Notes under the pieces: model-generated | The model's input: the letters and a program-made list of their open reading frames with translations, nothing else | What the model was told of the DNA's origin: nothing | The model's database searches: none | Part shown: piece by piece, positions 1 to 5,794 of the stretch | Layout: every line of letters begins with the position of its first letter | How positions within the stretch are numbered: the stretch's first letter is position 1 | From: Clostridia bacterium | GTDB taxonomy: Bacteria; Bacillota; Clostridia; Oscillospirales; Acutalibacteraceae | Length of the DNA: 6,114 nt | Assembly: GCA_017549905.1 (NCBI GenBank) | Contig: JAFYNC010000108.1 | Coordinates: forward strand, 1 to 6,114 | Direction: 5' to 3' | Translations under genes and position numbers: made by a program

Positions 1-1
1 A

Positions 2-1300
2 AAAGGTCTTATAGAAGACACTATCACCCACAGAGATTTGTTTGACACAAAACTTATGGGCGCGCTTATGCCAAGACCGAGCGAGGTTACATCAAAATTT
101 GAGGAATTATATAAAGAATCGCCCAAAACAGCCACCGATTATTTTTATAATCTCAGCTGTGATTCCGACTATATAAGACGTTACAGAATTGAAAAAGATG
201 TTAAATGGCTAACTACCACCGAATATGGTGACCTTGACATTACAATTAACCTTTCAAAACCCGAAAAAGACCCCAAGGCTATTGCCGCTGCAAAAAATGC
301 TCCGCAATCAAGTTATCCCAAATGCTTACTTTGCAGAGAGTGTGAGGGTTACGAAGGCAGACTCAACTTCCCTGCTCGCCAAAACCACAGAATTATTCCA
401 ATCACAATCAATGACAGTGACTGGTGTTTTCAGTACTCCCCTTATGTTTATTATAACGAGCATTGCATTGTTTTTAATGCCAAACATTCACCCATGTCAA
501 TTAACCACGACACCTTCAGAAAATTACTTGATTTTGTAAAACTTTTCCCCCACTACTTTGTTGGCTCTAACGCAGATTTGCCAATCGTTGGTGGTTCAAT
601 TCTTTCGCACGACCATTTCCAAGGCGGTAATTACACATTTGCTATGGCTAAAGCGCCAATAGAACATTCCTTAAGCTTTAATGGTTTTGAAGACGTTGAA
701 AGCGGAATCGTTAAATGGCCTATGTCGGTAATAAGACTTTGTCACGAAAATCCCGAACGCATTATTGAACTTTCTTGCAAAATTCTTGATGCTTGGCGCG
801 GTTATACAGATGAAGATGCATTTATCTTCGCTGAAACTGATGGCGAATTGCATAACACAATTACTCCTATTGCGCGTAAAAACGGCGATAAATTTGAAAT
901 AGACTTAGTTCTTCGTAATAATATTACAACCGATGAACATCCAATGGGTGTGTATCACCCACATGCCGAATTACACCACATTAAGAAAGAAAATATTGGT
1001 CTTATTGAGGTTATGGGTTTAGCGGTATTACCCGCACGTCTTAAAACCGAAATGGCCCTTCTTAAAAAAGCTATTTTAAACGGCGAAAATATCAAAAATG
1101 ATGAGGTTCTTTCAAAACATTCTGAATGGACCGAGAAAATTATAAGCAAATATCCGCAAATTTCAGAGTCTAATATTGATAAAATCATTGAAGATGAAAT
1201 TGGCATTGTATTTGCAAAAGTACTCGAACATGCAGGTGTATATAAGCGCACTCCTGAAGGACTTAGCGCCTTTATTAAATTTGCGGAGAGCGTTAAATAG
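2..1300 (+). CDS. galT: UDP-glucose--hexose-1-phosphate uridylyltransferase, class II (5'-truncated by window edge)
   Basis: This cytosolic Leloir-pathway enzyme exchanges UMP between UDP-glucose and galactose-1-phosphate, giving UDP-galactose and glucose-1-phosphate. The frame is open from base 2, upstream of the in-frame TTG at 38, so the gene begins outside the window. About 432 residues are visible; class II GalTs are usually about 490-510, so roughly 60-75 N-terminal residues are missing. Visible family blocks are DTKLMGALMPRPSEV near the left end, CLLCREC (from base 323), the W-FQYSPYVYYNEHC stretch, and the active-site motif HDHFQGG at 608-628. That motif carries the H-x-H-x-Q signature, whose second histidine is by family knowledge the nucleotidylated residue. 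The C-terminal half looks intact and ends in TAG. The stop overlaps the GTG start of the downstream permease (TAGTG). The upstream neighbour is probably another galactose gene such as galK, but that is inference. I am confident of the family. Confidence 0.95.
   Translation, partial: KGLIEDTITHRDLFDTKLMGALMPRPSEVTSKFEELYKESPKTATDYFYNLSCDSDYIRRYRIEKDVKWLTTTEYGDLDITINLSKPEKDPKAIAAAKNAPQSSYPKCLLCRECEGYEGRLNFPARQNHRIIPITINDSDWCFQYSPYVYYNEHCIVFNAKHSPMSINHDTFRKLLDFVKLFPHYFVGSNADLPIVGGSILSHDHFQGGNYTFAMAKAPIEHSLSFNGFEDVESGIVKWPMSVIRLCHENPERIIELSCKILDAWRGYTDEDAFIFAETDGELHNTITPIARKNGDKFEIDLVLRNNITTDEHPMGVYHPHAELHHIKKENIGLIEVMGLAVLPARLKTEMALLKKAILNGENIKNDEVLSKHSEWTEKIISKYPQISESNIDKIIEDEIGIVFAKVLEHAGVYKRTPEGLSAFIKFAESVK
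1285..1290 (+). promoter_or_regulatory. RBS for the AEC permease, inside the end of galT
   Basis: GGAGAG lies 9 nt before the GTG at 1300. It is inside the galT coding sequence. Together with the one-base TAGTG overlap it fixes the permease start at a non-ATG codon and points to translational coupling. The next in-frame ATG (codon 36) would remove the first transmembrane helix. Confidence 0.75.
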
Positions 1301-2217
1301 TGTTTATTAATATTTTAACTCAGGTAATAATACTCTTAATACTGATTTTAATCGGTTTTGTACTTGCAAAAAGGAGTATAATTACCAAAACAGGTGCTAA
1401 GTGTATGACCGATATTGCGCTTTACTTAGCCACCCCTTGCGTCATAATAAAATCTTTTATAAGAGAGTACGATTCTTCGTTATTAAAAGGTCTTATTTTA
1501 AGCTTCTTAATCGCATTTCTCACTCACGTTTTGTTTATTGTTTTAAGTAAATTTTTATTCAGAAACTGTCAAGAAGCTCAAAAAAGGGTGCTACAATTCG
1601 GAGTTATATTTTCAAATTGCGGATTTATGGCTCTACCATTGCAACAAGTTTTACTTGGTGATTTAGGCGTTTTTTATGGCTCATCTTATGTTGCAGTGTT
1701 TAACCTTTTCACTTGGAGTTACGGTATTTTACTTATGAGCGGTGATAAAAAATATCTTTCACCAAAAAAACTTATTATAAGTCCCGGTATAATCGGTTTG
1801 ACCGCAGGTTTATTAATATTTTTGTTATCAATACCTTTGCCAAAGGTTGTTTCAGAGCCGATATTTTATATGGCGTCACTTAACACACCTTTACCAATGA
1901 TTATAATTGGCTTTCACTTAGCAAACAGTGATTTCATAAAAGGACTTAAAAATTTAAATTGTCTATTAGCTATAATAGTAAGGCTTTTTGCCTTCCCTTT
2001 AATCGCACTATTTATTATGTATCTATGCGGTATCAGAGGCACTTTGCTTGTTTCATCATTTATATGTTGCAGTGCTCCGACCGCTGCTATTAACACAATG
2101 TTTTCTGCTAAATTTGATTGCGATACTTCCCTTTCGGTTAATTTAGTTTCTGTTAGCACTTTGCTTTCGCTAATAAGTATGCCCCTTTTAATTTTATTAG
2201 CTCAATATCTCGCATAA
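1300..2217 (+). CDS. AEC-family (auxin efflux carrier-like) membrane transporter
   Basis: This 305-residue, very hydrophobic protein has about ten predicted membrane helices in two groups of five (roughly 3-23, 35-55, 62-85, 98-118, 122-145; 157-178, 188-208, 220-243, 246-265, 278-303). This is the usual length and layout of the AEC/Mem_trans family. Typical family features are visible: LATPCVIIKSF (43-53), SNCGFMALPL (105-114), the W-S-YG of helix five (139-142), NTPLPMIIIG (195-204), the RLFAFPL block (228-234), and SAPTAA followed by F-x-CD (258-275). Bacterial members export or import small organic acids such as malate, or have unknown substrates. The substrate cannot be read from this sequence. 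Coupling to galT suggests a link to sugar metabolism, perhaps efflux of an organic acid end product, but that is inference. The start is GTG with GGAGAG upstream. Transcription should end at the hairpin 2223-2260. Confidence 0.88.
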   Translation: MFINILTQVIILLILILIGFVLAKRSIITKTGAKCMTDIALYLATPCVIIKSFIREYDSSLLKGLILSFLIAFLTHVLFIVLSKFLFRNCQEAQKRVLQFGVIFSNCGFMALPLQQVLLGDLGVFYGSSYVAVFNLFTWSYGILLMSGDKKYLSPKKLIISPGIIGLTAGLLIFLLSIPLPKVVSEPIFYMASLNTPLPMIIIGFHLANSDFIKGLKNLNCLLAIIVRLFAFPLIALFIMYLCGIRGTLLVSSFICCSAPTAAINTMFSAKFDCDTSLSVNLVSVSTLLSLISMPLLILLAQYLA

Positions 2218-2221
2218 AATA
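2213..2221 (+). promoter_or_regulatory. Possible sporulation-type -10 element upstream of the coat gene (tentative)
   Basis: CATAAAATA overlaps the permease stop codon. It fits the CATAnnnTA form of mother-cell sigma-K -10 elements and is one change from the sigma-E CATACAAT form. I could not find a convincing -35 element at the right distance, and the region is AT-rich, so this is suggestive only. A start about 7 nt downstream would fall inside the left arm of the hairpin at 2223-2231. Confidence 0.25.
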
Positions 2222-2222
2222 C

Positions 2223-2260
2223 ATCACCTCGGCTAAAAATAAGCACGAGGTGATTTTTTT
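2223..2260 (+). terminator. Rho-independent terminator of the galT-permease operon, overlapping the next gene's RBS
   Basis: ATCACCTCG (2223-2231) pairs perfectly with CGAGGTGAT (2246-2254). The loop can form a further GCT/AGC stem. A run of seven T follows at 2254-2260. It sits 5 nt after the permease stop. Its right arm is also the Shine-Dalgarno sequence of the coat gene, and the T tract runs into that gene's TTG start. Confidence 0.85.
2248..2254 (+). promoter_or_regulatory. RBS of the coat gene, embedded in the terminator stem
   Basis: GAGGTGAT (2247-2254 with its flanking G) is a long match to the anti-Shine-Dalgarno complement AGGAGGTGATC. It is 4 nt from the TTG at 2259. This decides the start: the GTG at 2250 is itself part of the RBS and has no suitable site upstream. 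Confidence 0.75.
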
Positions 2261-2723
2261 GAATAATTTACAACTTTCACAAAAGGAAACGACTTTGCTT
2301 TGCGATTTGAAATCACAAGAAAAGATTTGTGTTGAGAAATACACTAAGTATTCCTCTAACGCTCTCGACCCACAGCTTAAAGAGTTATTTACTTCTATCG
2401 CAAACGTTGAGCAACAGCATTTAAACACACTAACGCAAATTGAAAGCGGAATCATTCCTCAGTCAAACGGCGGTTCACAGTCTGTAAAGTCAAACTTTAC
2501 AGAAAACTATGGCTTAGGCGACACTCCCGACAAAAAAGCTGACAGCTATCTTTGTTCAGATTTGTTGGCTGATGAAAAGCATGTATCAAACCTTTACAAT
2601 ACCTGCATTTTTGAATTTAAGGATACAGCACTTCGCAACACTTTAAATCATATACAAAAAGAAGAACAAGAACACGGCAAAGCAATTTACGATTATATGT
2701 CTGTGAATAATATGTATTCTTAA
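2259..2723 (+). CDS. CotF-family spore coat protein with ferritin-like four-helix fold
   Basis: This 154-residue protein starts at TTG 2259, chosen because of the RBS at 2248-2254. It is mostly alpha-helical: helices at roughly 6-34 and 38-63, a polar linker rich in G, S, N and K (64-95), then helices at about 96-120 and 122-148. The second half closely follows the CotF-family pattern, with LLADEKHVSNLYNT (102-115), a glutamate-phenylalanine helix end, NHIQKEEQEHG (130-140) and YDYM near the C-terminus. CotF proteins are found in endospore coats; related proteins share the ferritin-like superfamily fold. The acidic and His residues are arranged as E21, E51-x-x-H54, E106, E136-x-x-H139, the order used by di-iron and di-manganese ferritin-like proteins. 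Cysteines are at 15, 24, 99 and 116. It has no signal peptide. It appears monocistronic, with a terminator on each side. Its presence implies a spore-forming host. The exact coat role is unknown. Confidence 0.85.
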   Translation: MNNLQLSQKETTLLCDLKSQEKICVEKYTKYSSNALDPQLKELFTSIANVEQQHLNTLTQIESGIIPQSNGGSQSVKSNFTENYGLGDTPDKKADSYLCSDLLADEKHVSNLYNTCIFEFKDTALRNTLNHIQKEEQEHGKAIYDYMSVNNMYS

Positions 2724-2748
2724 AAAAGGGGCTTTAGCCTCTTTTTTT
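2722..2748 (+). terminator. Rho-independent terminator of the coat gene
   Basis: The hairpin AGGGGC (2727-2732) / GCCTCT (2737-2742) has one G-T wobble and a TTTA tetraloop. It is preceded by an A run and followed by seven T (2742-2748), starting within the stop codon of the coat gene. The promoter of the next gene begins two bases after the T tract. Confidence 0.88.
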
Positions 2749-2749
2749 A

Positions 2750-2778
2750 TTGACACAGCAACACAAAAAGTATAAAAT
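2750..2778 (+). promoter_or_regulatory. Sigma-A promoter of the cysteine peptidase-like gene
   Basis: A perfect TTGACA (2750-2755) is followed after 17 nt by TAAAAT (2773-2778), one mismatch from TATAAT. An overlapping TATAAA at 2771 would give 15 nt spacing. The predicted start near 2785 gives a leader of about 24 nt. This points to vegetative, constitutive-type expression rather than sporulation control. Confidence 0.82.
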
Positions 2779-2808
2779 ACAAGAAATTAAGAAATTTTGA
2801 GGTGCAAA

Positions 2809-3180
2809 ATGCCTGTAACAACTAATCCTAAACATATTTTTGAGCCTACAAACCTTCAATGCGGACAAGCGGTACTTGCTATGCTTACAGATAAATCGGT
2901 TGAAGAAATAATTGACATTGTGAAAACAGACCGCGAAACCACATTAAAGCAAATGTTTGATGCGCTCCAATTTTATGAAATTAGCTTTGCACGTGAGAGA
3001 AAATCAGTAACAAATAAGCAGGAATTACCACCCATTTGTATACTCAGCCTTGAAACACCGCATTGTTGGCACTGGTCATTATATTACAAAGGAACTTTTT
3101 ATGACCCCGAATACGGCGTTTTAGAGGATTTTCCGCCCTCAGCAAGACGGTATTATTGGCAAATAAATGAAAACAGCTAA
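2809..3180 (+). CDS. Small papain-like (C39-like) cysteine peptidase domain protein, function unknown
   Basis: This is a 123-residue single-domain protein. The ATG at 2809 is preceded at 4 nt by GAGGTG (2799-2804); an in-frame TTG at 2797 overlaps that RBS and is rejected. NLQCGQAVLAML (15-26) resembles the catalytic-cysteine helix of C39-like and other papain-fold peptidases, followed by KSVEEII, a common substitute for the family's G-x-S-x-x-E segment. Near the C-terminus, HCWHWSLYYKGTFYDPEYG (85-103) resembles the His strand and the following D-P. The inferred triad is C18, H88 (or H85) and D99. There is no signal peptide, membrane segment, ABC transporter or leader peptide gene nearby, so it is unlike the bacteriocin-processing C39 domains of transporters. 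It could be an intracellular peptidase, a deamidase-like enzyme or a non-enzymatic homologue. The fold assignment is moderately sure; the substrate is unknown. Transcription ends in a terminator that overlaps the last codons. Confidence 0.7.
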   Translation: MPVTTNPKHIFEPTNLQCGQAVLAMLTDKSVEEIIDIVKTDRETTLKQMFDALQFYEISFARERKSVTNKQELPPICILSLETPHCWHWSLYYKGTFYDPEYGVLEDFPPSARRYYWQINENS

Positions 3181-3201
3181 CCTTTTAAGGTTAGCTGTTT
3201 T
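3170..3201. terminator. Bidirectional terminator between convergent genes
   Basis: AAAACAGCTAACCTT (3170-3184) and AAGGTTAGCTGTTTT (3187-3201) form a perfect 15-bp inverted repeat with a two-base spacer. A/T runs at the ends supply a U tract in both directions. It contains the peptidase stop codon (3178-3180) and ends one base before the ZIP gene stop (3203-3205), so it serves both convergent genes. Confidence 0.9.
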
Positions 3202-3202
3202 G

Positions 3203-3955
3203 TTATCCCAACAAGGTATCGAAAATCAGCATAATTGCAAAGCCAAAAAGCAAGGCGTAGGTAGCTCCGCGTTCGCTGCCATGCGCGTGAGTTTCGGGTA
3301 TCATTTCATCACTTATAACGTAAAGCATTGTGCCGCCCGCAAAAGCAAGAGCAAAAGGTAAAACTGCTGTAGAAACACTAACTGCAAAATAACCAATTAG
3401 TGTGCCAATAACTTCAACCACACCTGTTGCCATAGCGCATATAAAGGTTCTTTTTGGTGAAACCCCTGCTGATAGCATAGGTCCAATTATAACCATACCC
3501 TCTGGTATATTCTGGAGTGCTATACCACCTGCTATAATAAAAGCGTGAGAAGTGTCACCTGAGCCAAAACCTACACCTGCGGCAACACCCTCAGGAAGAT
3601 TATGAATTGCAATAGCTAACACAAACAAAAGCACTTTACTTAAATTGGCGTTATTATGTGATTCTATATCAGAGCCTATAAGTTTGTGCAAATGCGGAAC
3701 TAGCTTATCGATAAGATTAAGACAAAGCGCACCTGCAAAAATTCCTGAAATTGTGAAAATAAGAGCAAATTTGCCGCCATATTCGAGTGACGGCAGAATA
3801 AGACCCAACACAGCCGCCGCAAGCATAACCCCCGCCGCAAAAGATAACACAATATCAGAAAATTTATGCGATATTTTTTTAAAGCTAAATCCTATAAGCG
3901 CGCCGAAAATAGTTGAAGCGCCTACACCTAAAGCAGTTAATAAAACAAGTTTCAT
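3203..3955 (-). CDS. ZIP-family divalent metal transporter (GufA/ZupT-like)
   Basis: This 250-residue inner-membrane protein has about eight predicted helices (roughly 2-24, 33-55, 62-84, 107-128, 135-160, 168-192, 197-217, 231-249), the standard ZIP topology and size. Helix IV carries HNLPEG (118-123) and helix V carries QNIPEG (148-153), which supply the metal-site His, Asn and Glu residues of the family. E181 in helix VI and the D216-E217 pair, with E221 and H223/H225 in the following loop, are also in typical places. The loop between helices III and IV (85-106) holds H88, H90 and H100 but is short, as in GufA-type members. ZIP proteins move zinc, iron, manganese or similar ions into the cytosol; the preferred ion cannot be decided here. 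The ATG at 3955 is supported by AAGGTG 5 nt upstream (plus-strand 3961-3966). The gene has its own sigma-A promoter and looks monocistronic. Confidence 0.93.
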   Translation of the reverse strand: MKLVLLTALGVGASTIFGALIGFSFKKISHKFSDIVLSFAAGVMLAAAVLGLILPSLEYGGKFALIFTISGIFAGALCLNLIDKLVPHLHKLIGSDIESHNNANLSKVLLFVLAIAIHNLPEGVAAGVGFGSGDTSHAFIIAGGIALQNIPEGMVIIGPMLSAGVSPKRTFICAMATGVVEVIGTLIGYFAVSVSTAVLPFALAFAGGTMLYVISDEMIPETHAHGSERGATYALLFGFAIMLIFDTLLG

Positions 3956-4000
3956 TTTTACACCTTACAATACGACATAAAATTATATTCTATTATTATA

Positions 4001-4029
4001 ATTATATCATAAAAAAACAAATAAAGCAA
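4001..4029 (-). promoter_or_regulatory. Sigma-A promoter of the ZIP transporter gene
   Basis: Reading the minus strand, TTGCTT (plus 4024-4029) is followed after exactly 17 nt by a perfect TATAAT (plus 4001-4006). Initiation near 3994 would give a leader of about 39 nt. A second TATAAT at plus 3982-3987 has only a poor -35 partner. No clear Zur, Fur or MntR operator stands out in this AT-rich stretch. Confidence 0.75.
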
Positions 4030-4048
4030 ATATGAGAAAAGATTAGAT

Positions 4049-4081
4049 AAAAAATACTCTGCGGTTACCCGCAGAGTATTT
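4049..4081 (-). terminator. Rho-independent terminator of the surface protein gene
   Basis: A perfect 13-bp stem AAATACTCTGCGG (plus 4052-4064) / CCGCAGAGTATTT (4069-4081) has a TTAC loop. On the minus strand it is followed by six T (plus 4049-4054). It lies 15 nt past the stop of the surface protein gene and upstream of the ZIP promoter, insulating the two same-strand genes. Confidence 0.92.
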
Positions 4082-4096
4082 AAATTAAAATTCAGA

Positions 4097-5794
4097 TTAA
4101 GAATCTTTACGCTTTGCGAAAGAAACTGTAGCAAACAACATGCAAACGCTTACGAATGCAGCTGCAATCCAAAGCATAACATTGCTGCTATCACCTGTTG
4201 CAGGAATAGATGAATCAGTTGTGGTAGAACCAGAAGTTGTACCGCTTGTTGTGCCGGAAGTTGTACCACTTGTTGTACCAGAAGTTGTACCGCTTGTTGT
4301 GCCGGAAGTTGTACCACTGTTTGTATCATCAGAAGATGAATCGCCAGAAGATGTATCATCATTACCGCCGAAATCTATATCTTCGCCAACCTGTTTGATT
4401 GTAAGTTTGTCAGCGCCTTCTACAGTGCCAAAAGCATCATCTTTAAATGCTCTTGCATTCTTAGATTCTAATGTAGTAGCAGATACAACTTTAAGAACTG
4501 AAGCAGCATCTAATTCAAGAACTGCATCGTTAGCTGTGAATTTGCAACCATCTAAGGTTACTTCAGTAGCAGGAGCAGAGATAACAGCTGTACCAGCAGT
4601 TGTTATTTCCTGACCGGCAATAGCCAATTTACCACCAGCTGTAATGAAAGGAGCAAAAGTACCTTCAGCATTAACAACGATATTTGCATTAGCAGAAACA
4701 GAGATTTCCTGTGTGCCATCTTCAGCAGTGATTATAGTGCCAACTTTACTATTCTTAAGGGTTGCATCTTCAATTGTGATAGAGCCAGCATCAAGAGGTG
4801 AAGCATAGATAACTTCGCCAAAATCAGCTTCTGACAAATCTAATACTGCGCCACCCTTAACGGTAAGGTTACCATCTTGGATATCAACGATATTACCACC
4901 AAAGTTAGTATATGTACCGCCATCGATTGTAAGGCTTGCGCCGCTTTCAAGGTAAATTGTACCTGTGCAAGTGATGTTTTCGAAAGTTACATCGCCCGCC
5001 TGGATTATGATTTCACCGCCGAGTGTTAATGAACCATTGTCACCTGCACCGCTGATAGTGTATGTTGCATCTTTATCAAACTTAATAGCTTCTGTGCTGC
5101 CATCTAAAACGTTAGCATCAAGAGAAACAATTTTGCCGCCTGAAGGAAGTGCAGTAAAAGCATTTTCAAGAGATACATAACCTAAATTGCCTGTAATTGA
5201 ATTGCCTTCCTCATCCAAAACATCATAAACATACACTAACTCTTCAACAGAGAAATAAAACTTATCGGGCTTTGAGGCACCGTTGGCAAACCAAAGACCG
5301 CCCCACTGGTAATTTTTTACAATTTCTACGCCGACTTCTTCATATTGTTGCTTGAAATCTGCAACAAGGTTATCGCCGGTAACAGCGCCGTCAACTACCT
5401 TCTTAAGAACAGGGTTTGAGAAATAAAGCGTACCTGTGCCGCTGAAATCTGAATCTCCCATGAAAACATTAAAAGCGCCGCCGTCCCATTCGAAAACAAT
5501 AGTAACATGATCGTCAGTGTAAGTATAAGAGTAATTAGGATTTTGATAAGCTTGCTTGATATATACATCAGGATATACATTACCTTCAATTTCAAAATCA
5601 ACATCAAACTGATATGTACCTGCTTCATATTCATACTCAGTCTTGATAGTTCTCCAAGTATCTGCCTTAATGTATTCGAGCTTAGCTCTATAAGCTACGT
5701 TGGCTGCAGAAGCAGTCATAGGGATTGCTGCAAAGCAAGCAAATGCTAACACAAACGCTATTAATACAGCTAAAAGTTTTTTTGATTTTAACAT
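4097..5794 (-). CDS. Secreted, cell-wall-anchored beta-helix surface protein
   Basis: This 565-residue protein is built for display on the cell surface. Residues 1-30 are a Sec signal peptide (KSKK, hydrophobic core, cleavage expected after T-A-S-A). Residues 32-190 form a beta-rich region with many Tyr, Trp and Asp residues that I do not recognise; it could be a ligand-binding module. LGYVSLENAFTALPSGGKI (204-222) matches the lead-in often seen before surface beta-helices. Residues 222-475 show repeated short strand-turn units (for example ASLTIDGGTYTN, GNLTVKGGAVLD, GSITIEDATLKN), consistent with a right-handed parallel beta-helix. Residues 476-529 are a low-complexity Asp/Ser/Thr/Gly stalk with seven exact GTTS repeats (494-521). 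The C-terminus has a sortase-type signal: IPATGD (530-535), a membrane helix (about 540-560) and the tail KRKDS. No catalytic residues are evident, so an adhesin or structural role is inferred. The ATG is supported by AAGGAG 8 nt upstream. It is monocistronic. Confidence 0.85.
   Translation of the reverse strand: MLKSKKLLAVLIAFVLAFACFAAIPMTASAANVAYRAKLEYIKADTWRTIKTEYEYEAGTYQFDVDFEIEGNVYPDVYIKQAYQNPNYSYTYTDDHVTIVFEWDGGAFNVFMGDSDFSGTGTLYFSNPVLKKVVDGAVTGDNLVADFKQQYEEVGVEIVKNYQWGGLWFANGASKPDKFYFSVEELVYVYDVLDEEGNSITGNLGYVSLENAFTALPSGGKIVSLDANVLDGSTEAIKFDKDATYTISGAGDNGSLTLGGEIIIQAGDVTFENITCTGTIYLESGASLTIDGGTYTNFGGNIVDIQDGNLTVKGGAVLDLSEADFGEVIYASPLDAGSITIEDATLKNSKVGTIITAEDGTQEISVSANANIVVNAEGTFAPFITAGGKLAIAGQEITTAGTAVISAPATEVTLDGCKFTANDAVLELDAASVLKVVSATTLESKNARAFKDDAFGTVEGADKLTIKQVGEDIDFGGNDDTSSGDSSSDDTNSGTTSGTTSGTTSGTTSGTTSGTTSGTTSGSTTTDSSIPATGDSSNVMLWIAAAFVSVCMLFATVSFAKRKDS
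4193..4207 (-). other. Sortase sorting motif IPATG (codons 530-534)
   Basis: The motif is an LPXTG variant with Ile in the first position, followed by D-S-S, a hydrophobic segment and a Lys/Arg tail, as in class A/D/E-type sorting signals. The sortase itself is not in the window. By family knowledge, cleavage would be between Thr533 and Gly534. Confidence 0.75.
4229..4318. repeat. 12-bp tandem repeat with 48-bp higher-order period, inside the surface protein gene
   Basis: Seven and a half 12-bp units, each ending TTGT on the plus strand, encode GTTS on the minus strand. The units alternate (ACCAGAAGTTGT, ACCGCTTGTTGT, GCCGGAAGTTGT, ACCACTTGTTGT). The four-unit block 4229-4276 is then repeated at 4277-4318, with 42 bases identical. 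It forms the Thr/Ser/Gly stalk before the wall anchor and is likely variable in length between strains. Confidence 0.9.

Noticed and set aside
2250..2258. GTG at 2250 as the start of the coat protein
   Set aside because: The GTG is part of the Shine-Dalgarno sequence itself; TTG at 2259 is correctly spaced from it.
2797..2808. TTG at 2797 as the start of the peptidase-like protein
   Set aside because: It overlaps the RBS that serves the ATG at 2809.
3645..3980. Plus-strand open frame of 111 codons
   Set aside because: It is antisense to the ZIP gene, whose motifs, RBS and promoter are clear; the plus-strand frame has no recognisable features.
3997..4006. Palindrome TATAATTATA in the ZIP promoter as a metal-regulator operator
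   Set aside because: It is low-complexity AT sequence overlapping the -10 box and does not match a Zur, Fur or MntR site well.
4140..4613. Open frame on the plus strand with VVPEVVPL repeats
   Set aside because: It is the antisense reading of the GTTS repeat and the surface protein gene; it has no RBS and its repeats simply mirror the minus-strand repeat.
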